18,930 bases of DNA from Chitinophagaceae bacterium (lineage in GTDB: Bacteria > Bacteroidota > Bacteroidia > Chitinophagales > Chitinophagaceae), in NCBI GenBank assembly GCA_025362915.1, contig JANYEU010000309.1, positions 1 to 18,930 of the forward strand, read 5' to 3'. The notes below the pieces were generated by a model, which worked only from the letters and a program-made list of their open reading frames with translations, was not told the origin of the DNA and searched no databases. The translations under genes were made by a program, and so were the position numbers. Position 1 is the stretch's first letter. Each line of letters opens with the position of its first letter. Of this stretch, positions 13,923-18,930 are shown piece after piece.

Positions 13923-14933
13923 ATGCTAGGCAATATTAGGCTCGACTCTAAAAGCAAGATACCCATACCTATTCAGGTTGCAGAATTTATTATCTCGAAA
14001 ATTGATGATGGCACATTGGGTAAAGAAGACTTTTTGCCTTCTATAAATGCATTTAATAAAAACTATAAGGTATCTAGAGACTCTGTTGAAAAAGCCTATA
14101 ATGTTTTAAAGAAGAGGGGCTATGTTAATGCTGTTCCGGGTAAAGGTTATTATGTAATAGGCAAAGCACACGATAAGCTTCGTATCCTTTTTATATTGAA
14201 TAAAATAAGCTCATTCAAAAAAATAACCTACTACAGTTTCTTTAAGGCAATGGGAGACAAGGCTATTATCGATTTACAGATACATCATTACAACCCTTTT
14301 CTACTAAAGGATATCATAGATCAGAATTTACATAAATACAACTACTTTGTCATTATGCCTCACTTTGAGCTTGATGCAGAACCAGCAAGTTACTTGGATA
14401 CCTTTAAACGTATTCCGGAGAATGAATTGCTGATTTTAGATAAGATTCTTCCGGGCGTTCCAGCCAAAAAAGCTGTTTTTCAAGATTTTAGTTCTGATAT
14501 ACATGATGCCCTTACCGATGCCACAACAATGATGAAAAAATACAAAACCATCGTTCTTGTTTTCCCAAAATACAGAAACCATCCTCCAGAGATTATAGAA
14601 AGTGTGGAGCAGTATGGTAAAGAACAAACCCAAGAGGTTTCGGTAGAGTATAATGCAGCTAATATTACACTCTCTGAAGGCTCTGTGTATATTGTAATTG
14701 CCGATGATGATTTGGTTACGCTCATTAAAATGATTAGAAAATCTGATTATGTATTGGGTAAGGACATTGGTATCATCTCATTTAACGAAACTGATTTGAA
14801 AGATTTGCTAGATATTACCGTTATCAGCACCGACTTTAAAAAAATGGGAGAAACTGCTGCCGATCTAATTCTTAACAACAAAAATGAATTGGTTAAGAAT
14901 CCTTTCTACATGATTAAAAGAGGTTCATTGTAA
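13923..14933 (+). CDS. GntR-family regulator with periplasmic-binding-protein-like sensor domain
   Basis: A 336-residue DNA-binding regulator. Residues of about 13-78 form a GntR winged helix: IPIPIQVAEFII, LPSINAFNKNYKVSRDSVEKAY (recognition region) and LKKRGYVNAVPGKGYYV (wing). From about residue 82 (LRILFILNKI) to the end the sequence looks like a LacI/periplasmic-binding-protein fold, with a late DIGIISFNETDLKDLLDITVIS and an end of KNPFYMIKRGSL. In Bacteroidota this arrangement is seen in regulators that sense a sugar and control its catabolic genes. No sugar operon is adjacent: the neighbours are a glycosyltransferase upstream and a DUF1569 protein downstream, so its target and ligand are unknown and it may act at a distance. 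Confidence 0.87.
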   Translation: MLGNIRLDSKSKIPIPIQVAEFIISKIDDGTLGKEDFLPSINAFNKNYKVSRDSVEKAYNVLKKRGYVNAVPGKGYYVIGKAHDKLRILFILNKISSFKKITYYSFFKAMGDKAIIDLQIHHYNPFLLKDIIDQNLHKYNYFVIMPHFELDAEPASYLDTFKRIPENELLILDKILPGVPAKKAVFQDFSSDIHDALTDATTMMKKYKTIVLVFPKYRNHPPEIIESVEQYGKEQTQEVSVEYNAANITLSEGSVYIVIADDDLVTLIKMIRKSDYVLGKDIGIISFNETDLKDLLDITVISTDFKKMGETAADLILNNKNELVKNPFYMIKRGSL

Positions 14934-15033
14934 CGATTATTATATGATATTGCCATCCCTATGAAATCATTTACTAACGACAAACAAGCAAAAGAGTGGT
15001 TGAAACAGTATCTTTAAAGAAATAATTAAACCC

Positions 15034-15041
15034 TATTTTTG
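15034..15041 (+). promoter_or_regulatory. Bacteroidota-type -7 promoter box for the DUF1569 cluster
   Basis: TATTTTTG is an exact TAnnTTTG match ending 18 bases before the ATG at 15060. It overlaps a TTG (15039) that an ORF finder could take as a start. The likely transcription start then lies after that TTG, which supports the ATG at 15060 instead. Confidence 0.5.
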
Positions 15042-15059
15042 AGCCTAATAAAACAATAT

Positions 15060-15512
15060 ATGAGCAATGTTTTTAGTACTGTAGATACAAATGAAATTAC
15101 AAGTCGTATCTCTAAATTAACACCAGACTCCAAACCATTATGGGGTAAGATGTCTGTTGCGAAAATGTTGGCACATTGCAATGTGACCTACGAATTGGTT
15201 TATGAAGACAAGCATCCCAAGCCGAATCCAATTATAAAATTCATTCTAAAAACTTTTGTAAAGAAACTGGTTGTAAATGAAATTCCTTACAAACACAATA
15301 GTCAAACGGCACCCTACTTTATTATAAAAGACAACAAGGACTTCGAATATGAAAAAGCACGGCTGATAACCCATATTAATAAAACACAACAGTTGGGTGA
15401 AAATCATTTTGATGGAAAGGAGTCTCACTCCTTCGGAATTCTCTCCAAGACTGAATGGAATAATATGTTTTACAAACACCTCAATCATCATTTGTCACAG
15501 TTTGGGGTATAA
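15060..15512 (+). CDS. DUF1569 / DinB-like helical-bundle protein
   Basis: A 150-residue protein from ATG 15060, giving MSNVFSTVDTNEITSRISKL. The conserved features of the DUF1569 family are present: LTPDSKPLWGKMSVAKMLAHCNVTYE with its histidine, and a C-terminal YKHLNHHLSQFGV with a histidine cluster. These are the metal-ligand positions of the DinB-like four-helix bundle. No function is established for the family; DinB-like proteins include thiol-dependent transferases and stress proteins. A TTG start seven codons earlier is rejected because it overlaps the promoter box and the family starts at about this ATG. A 44-codon ORF and an oxidoreductase follow closely on the same strand with no terminator between them. 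Confidence 0.8.
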   Translation: MSNVFSTVDTNEITSRISKLTPDSKPLWGKMSVAKMLAHCNVTYELVYEDKHPKPNPIIKFILKTFVKKLVVNEIPYKHNSQTAPYFIIKDNKDFEYEKARLITHINKTQQLGENHFDGKESHSFGILSKTEWNNMFYKHLNHHLSQFGV

Positions 15513-15539
15513 GTTTAGCTCCAATAAATAAACAATACG

Positions 15540-15674
15540 ATGAAGCTTCTGCCTTTTTTAAAAGCACATCCTTTAGTTATCTGGTTTGCCATAGTTCTTT
15601 CCATCAATACCTTTATAGATTTAATTGATTTGAGATTGAAAGACCAGATCCGCCACTTAATCAACATAAAATAA
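15540..15674 (+). CDS. Small membrane protein, 44 residues, unrecognised
   Basis: An ORF of 44 codons, starting MKLLPFLKAHPLVIWF, fills the gap between the DUF1569 gene (27 bases upstream) and the oxidoreductase (9 bases downstream). Residues of about 11-30 (PLVIWFAIVLSINTFIDLI) form one good transmembrane segment, with Lys/Arg on both sides (LRLKDQIRHLINIK after it). Tight spacing on both sides and a single-helix composition argue that it is translated, but there is no strong ribosome-binding site and I do not recognise a family. It is too short for a 60-residue ORF cutoff. Confidence 0.5.
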   Translation: MKLLPFLKAHPLVIWFAIVLSINTFIDLIDLRLKDQIRHLINIK

Positions 15675-15683
15675 ACAGAAAAT

Positions 15684-16727
15684 ATGAAAACAATTAATGC
15701 TGCCTTATGCTCTTTCGGAATGTCTGGTCGTGTATTTCACGCGCCCTTCATTTCACTTCACCAAGGGTTTAATTTGATAGGGGCGTGGGAAAGGAGTAAG
15801 CACCTGATTAACGAACATTACCCAAATGTAAAATCTTATCCTACCTACGAGGATTTATTGCAGGATGATACTGTGCAGTTGGTTATTGTAAATACCCCAA
15901 CCTATTCGCATTATGCTTATGCCAAGCAGGCATTACTGGCGGGTAAACATGTTGTGGTAGAAAAAGCGTTTACCACTACAGTAGCTGAAGCGGAAGAGTT
16001 GAAAGCCATTGCCCAAGAAAAAGGATTGGTGATAAACGTATTTCAAAACAGGCGTTGGGATAGTGATTTCCTAACTGTGAAATCTGTTGTGGATGCTGGA
16101 AAACTAGGCATTATCAACGAAGCAGAATTCAGGTTCGATAGGTTCAATCTGGCACTTAGTCCAAAGGGACACAAGGAAGTTCCGGGGCCTGGTGCAGGTA
16201 TCATGAAAGATTTAGGGCCGCATATCATCGATCAGGCATTGCATCTTTTTGGAATGCCTCAATTCTTGTTTGCAGATATCCGCATCACCCGACCAGATTC
16301 TGAAGTGGATGATTGTTTTGAATTGTTATTCTATTATCCAACCATGCGGGTGCGGTTAAAGGCTGGTTATATTGTAAAGGAATTATTGCCATCTTATATA
16401 GTGCATGGCACCAAAGGTTCTTTTATAAAAAACAGGGCAGATATACAAGAGCCAAGACTATTATTAAACGAAAAACCAAACCTTGCCAAATGGGGTACTG
16501 AACCTGAAAGTGAACAGGGCATCTTGAATATTGATGAAAACGGTACTACCGTAAGGCATACCATCCCAACATTGCAAGGCAATTATTATAATTTTTATGA
16601 TGGTGTATATCAATCAATAGTTAATAATGCCAACCCAATAGTTAGTGCGGATGATGGTATTAATGTAATGAAGATTATAGAAGCAGCATTTCTTTCAAGT
16701 AATGAGAAAAGGGTGGTGGATTTATAA
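15684..16727 (+). CDS. Gfo/Idh/MocA-family NAD(P)-dependent oxidoreductase
   Basis: A 347-residue oxidoreductase. The N-terminal Rossmann fold has a variant glycine motif, SFGMSGRVFHAPFI (10-23), followed by VIVNTPTYSHYAYAKQALLAGKHVVVEKAF with the conserved Glu93-Lys94 pair. The C-terminal alpha/beta domain carries KDLGPHIIDQAL, whose Asp176 and His180 are at the usual catalytic/substrate positions. The 'GMSG-VFHAP' start places it in the subgroup that includes inositol dehydrogenase-like and YdgJ-like enzymes, so it probably oxidises or reduces a sugar or cyclitol hydroxyl with NAD(P). The substrate cannot be fixed. It is the last gene of a likely three-gene cluster and is followed by a tandem hairpin region at 16801-16882. 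Confidence 0.92.
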   Translation: MKTINAALCSFGMSGRVFHAPFISLHQGFNLIGAWERSKHLINEHYPNVKSYPTYEDLLQDDTVQLVIVNTPTYSHYAYAKQALLAGKHVVVEKAFTTTVAEAEELKAIAQEKGLVINVFQNRRWDSDFLTVKSVVDAGKLGIINEAEFRFDRFNLALSPKGHKEVPGPGAGIMKDLGPHIIDQALHLFGMPQFLFADIRITRPDSEVDDCFELLFYYPTMRVRLKAGYIVKELLPSYIVHGTKGSFIKNRADIQEPRLLLNEKPNLAKWGTEPESEQGILNIDENGTTVRHTIPTLQGNYYNFYDGVYQSIVNNANPIVSADDGINVMKIIEAAFLSSNEKRVVDL

Positions 16728-16800
16728 GGCTTTTGTGCATGGTAATGTATCCATTTAATTCCAAATATTGCAATTAGTAGCGTATCGTGGTACTTATAAG

Positions 16801-16882
16801 TTGTATAAGCCACCCGGTAACGTTAACAGGTCGTTTATTTCTTGTATAAGTCATCTGTTCACATGAACAGGTGACTTATTTT
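16801..16882. terminator. Tandem 42-bp hairpin units between convergent genes
   Basis: Two diverged direct repeats each begin TTGTATAAG (16801 and 16843) and contain a central AACAGGT. The second copy forms a strong hairpin: 16846-16861 pairs with 16864-16879 over 16 positions with one G-T wobble, followed on the plus strand by TTTTC. The first copy is a decayed version. The position between the plus-strand oxidoreductase and the minus-strand surface protein suggests a bidirectional terminator. Confidence 0.7.
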
Positions 16883-16933
16883 CTCTCAAAACTCATCAAT
16901 ACTTTCTTTAATAAGAATCTTATCAAGTAAATA

Positions 16934-18930
16934 CTATCGTATCAATACCACCGTTCCTTTTCTATGTATTTCCGCACAGAGGGTACTTGCATCTATCTCA
17001 AAAACGTAAGTGCCTGCAGCTTGCATCTCGCCATTAAAGCGCCCATCCCAACAACCAGAAAGGTTATTTGTAGTAAATAACCTTTGTCCAAAACGGTTAT
17101 AGATGCTCATGCTAAAACTAATTACATGCCCCCATTCTTTTACGCCAAAACAAGCATTGATGGATAGCATGGGTGTAAAGGCATTTGGAACCTGATACCC
17201 ATTTCCAATATCTCCCTTTGTAACATTTACTTGAATGCTGTCATCAGTTTCGCAACCATTGCTAGAGAATGCTTTTAGTTTATAGATGGTTGTCTTATTG
17301 GGAGAGGCGGTAGTTGTAGCAGAAGTAGAATCGGAAAGCGATTGTACTGGAGACCATATATAGCTTGAAGCGCCAGTAGCTATCAGGTTAGAAGTGGTAA
17401 GGATGCAGTCTATATCATTCGTTTTATAAACATTTACCGTTGGTGAATAATTCAATAAAACATTTACCGGAAATGTTTTAAATACGCCGCAAAGTGTATC
17501 GCTGGCTGTAACCTGATAAGTAGTATTAACAGTAGGGGATACAATATTTGCAGAAGAATCTGGGTAAGTAACGGGATTGGCAGGATCCCAAATGTATTTA
17601 TTACCTCCCGATGCTATAATCAATACAGATTCTCCCTTACAAATAGAAGCGGAAGGTGGTGTGACGGCAAACACTGGAGTTTGTTTTACATCAATATATA
17701 CAGAATCATTTGCCTTACATTCATTTTGCCCTGTAACCATCACATAATATTTGGTTGCAGTATCTGGCGTTGCAATTGGGTTCGAAATAGTATCCTGATT
17801 CAATCCCTTGGATGGTGTCCACAGATACCCTTTTACATTATTGGCAATGGCAAATAACTGAATAGATTTGCCTTCGCAAATGGCAATAGGATTTGCATTT
17901 GAAATAATAACTGTAGGCAAGATCAAGCCAACTATATTGACCGTATCTTTTGCAACACAAGCGTGATTGGCAAAGGCAGTTACCACATATTGAGTAACAC
18001 CTAATGATGTGGCAGTATCAGTTGGACTTTGTGCGTTAATATCAGATAACCCTACAGCAGGCGACCAATTAAAACTGATTGCATTAGTGCTGGAGGTACT
18101 TAGTACTGTACTTGTTTGTAAACATATACTGGTATCTGAGCGTGTGGTTACGGTAGGCAAAGGCCATACAGCCACTTGCACACTGTCTTTATTTATGCAC
18201 TTATTATTGTCGGTAACAGTAACCACATATTCCGTTGTATCAGTTGGCTTCGCAATAGGAACAGGGGTATTAGTTGCTGACAGAGAAGGATTGTTATGCC
18301 AAGAATAGTTGGCATTTGTACTTTGGGCTGATAACGTAATACTATCTCCCAAACAGACTCCAGTGTTGGGTGTAATTGTGATGGTAGGAAGCGGATTAAC
18401 ATCAACATTTAAGGAAGCAGTGCCAGAACAACCAAGCGAATTGAATCCAGTTACAGTAAAAGAAGCAGCTTGTAACGGTTTAGCGATAGGGTTTGGGCTG
18501 GTGCTACTGGAAAGATAGTTGGCATTGTTCCATTGATAGGTGGATGCTCCTGTGGCAACCAGTTGAAAACTATCATTTACACAAATGGCACTATCCTTAT
18601 TAATGATTGAAACAACAGGTATGCTTGCTGGAGAAATGGTAATTGAATCCCTTACTATGTTTATTTTGGCAAACGAAATATCATCCAACCCAAAATCGTT
18701 ACCACCTGATGCAGTGTTTAGGTTGATAAGTGAGATGTCAGCTATTGTATTGTTTCCTGAATTCCAGACTACATAAAAGTTTTTCCAACCGCAAGTATTC
18801 GGGTCGGCAGTAAATATTCCTCCGATTGTTTTTCCATTTATGGTGAATTGCAATTGTGCAGGATTGCTTCCTGACAGCGACTCTGCCCATGCAGAGAAAG
18901 CATAGTTGGTATTGGTCTGTATGTTTACTT
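16934..18930 (-). CDS. Multi-domain surface protein with type IX secretion (CHU_C) C-terminal domain, 5' end missing
   Basis: About 665 residues are visible; the frame stays open to the right edge, so the true start and signal peptide lie outside. The in-frame TTG at 18853 is not a real start. The first part, up to FGLDDISFAKI, resembles a galactose-binding-like surface module (FSAWAESLSG, TADPNTCGWKNFYVVWNSG). Six Ig-like repeats of about 75-85 residues follow, each opening with a 'ICxGxS-xL' type strand (SICVNDS, GVCLGDS, SICLQTS, AICEGKS, SICKGES, DCILTTS) and holding a second Cys near its end. The last 85 residues (VPNAFTPML, SIYNRFGQRLF, CWDGRFNGE, AAGTYVFEID, RKGTVVLIR) match the gliding-motility-associated C-terminal domain used as a type B sorting signal by the type IX secretion system. 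It is likely a secreted or cell-surface adhesin. Confidence 0.9.
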   Translation of the reverse strand, partial: VNIQTNTNYAFSAWAESLSGSNPAQLQFTINGKTIGGIFTADPNTCGWKNFYVVWNSGNNTIADISLINLNTASGGNDFGLDDISFAKINIVRDSITISPASIPVVSIINKDSAICVNDSFQLVATGASTYQWNNANYLSSSTSPNPIAKPLQAASFTVTGFNSLGCSGTASLNVDVNPLPTITITPNTGVCLGDSITLSAQSTNANYSWHNNPSLSATNTPVPIAKPTDTTEYVVTVTDNNKCINKDSVQVAVWPLPTVTTRSDTSICLQTSTVLSTSSTNAISFNWSPAVGLSDINAQSPTDTATSLGVTQYVVTAFANHACVAKDTVNIVGLILPTVIISNANPIAICEGKSIQLFAIANNVKGYLWTPSKGLNQDTISNPIATPDTATKYYVMVTGQNECKANDSVYIDVKQTPVFAVTPPSASICKGESVLIIASGGNKYIWDPANPVTYPDSSANIVSPTVNTTYQVTASDTLCGVFKTFPVNVLLNYSPTVNVYKTNDIDCILTTSNLIATGASSYIWSPVQSLSDSTSATTTASPNKTTIYKLKAFSSNGCETDDSIQVNVTKGDIGNGYQVPNAFTPMLSINACFGVKEWGHVISFSMSIYNRFGQRLFTTNNLSGCWDGRFNGEMQAAGTYVFEIDASTLCAEIHRKGTVVLIR

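Noticed and set aside
14961..15017. 18-residue ORF MKSFTNDKQAKEWLKQYL between the regulator and the DUF1569 gene
   Set aside because: It is very short with no ribosome-binding site and no flanking terminator or attenuator structure; it could be a chance ORF or a gene remnant, with nothing to separate the two.
15039..15059. TTG start for the DUF1569 protein
   Set aside because: The TTG overlaps an exact TAnnTTTG promoter box and the family N-terminus fits the ATG at 15060.
18851..18853. TTG at 18853 as the start of the surface protein
   Set aside because: The frame continues open to the window edge with sensible domain sequence (NYAFSAWAESLSG), so the gene is truncated by the window.

Overview
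The window looks like a chromosome piece from a member of the Bacteroidota, most likely the Chitinophagaceae or a close relative. The evidence is an AT-rich sequence, a SusC/SusD outer-membrane pair, PKD-domain lipoproteins, a large secreted protein with a type IX secretion C-terminal domain, and -7 promoter boxes of the Bacteroidota TAnnTTTG type. I see no rRNA, tRNA, CRISPR array, transposase, integrase or phage gene.

Layout, left to right. (1) 1-3457, minus strand: a TonB-dependent SusC-type transporter, followed 11 bases later by the start of a SusD-type lipoprotein cut by the window edge. (2) 3862-6839: housekeeping genes. folD (+) converges on a purD-queE pair (-); a perfect 24-bp inverted repeat sits between the converging ends, and a ten-unit heptamer array lies inside queE. 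(3) 7014-7235: a small antitoxin-like gene with no toxin beside it. (4) 7391-9952, minus: two tandem paralogous lipoproteins, each made of four PKD-like modules. (5) 10354-11292, minus: an unrecognised protein with a helical N-terminal part and a carboxypeptidase-regulatory-like C-terminal domain. (6) 11293-11892: a 600-base divergent intergenic region with two copies of an 83-bp double-hairpin repeat and a possible 27-residue ORF. (7) 11893-16727, plus: an exported LprI-like protein, a family 2 glycosyltransferase, a GntR-type regulator with a sugar-binding-protein-like sensor domain, then a compact cluster of a DUF1569/DinB-like protein, a 44-residue membrane ORF and a Gfo/Idh/MocA oxidoreductase. 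(8) 16934-18930, minus: the C-terminal part of a large multi-Ig-like surface protein ending in a gliding-motility-associated (CHU_C) sorting domain.

The genes do not form one pathway. The clear functional units are SusCD (uptake of an unidentified ligand), purD-queE (purine and 7-deazaguanine synthesis, probably co-transcribed), the PKD lipoprotein pair, and the DUF1569-smORF-oxidoreductase cluster. No single defence or biosynthetic system is evident. The least ordinary signals are non-coding: three palindromes of unrelated sequence all built from exact 7-nt units (4731-4798, 5207-5276, 10301-10349). One of them is translated inside queE and another supplies the folD stop codon. There are also tandemly duplicated hairpin units at 11531-11695 and 16801-16882.
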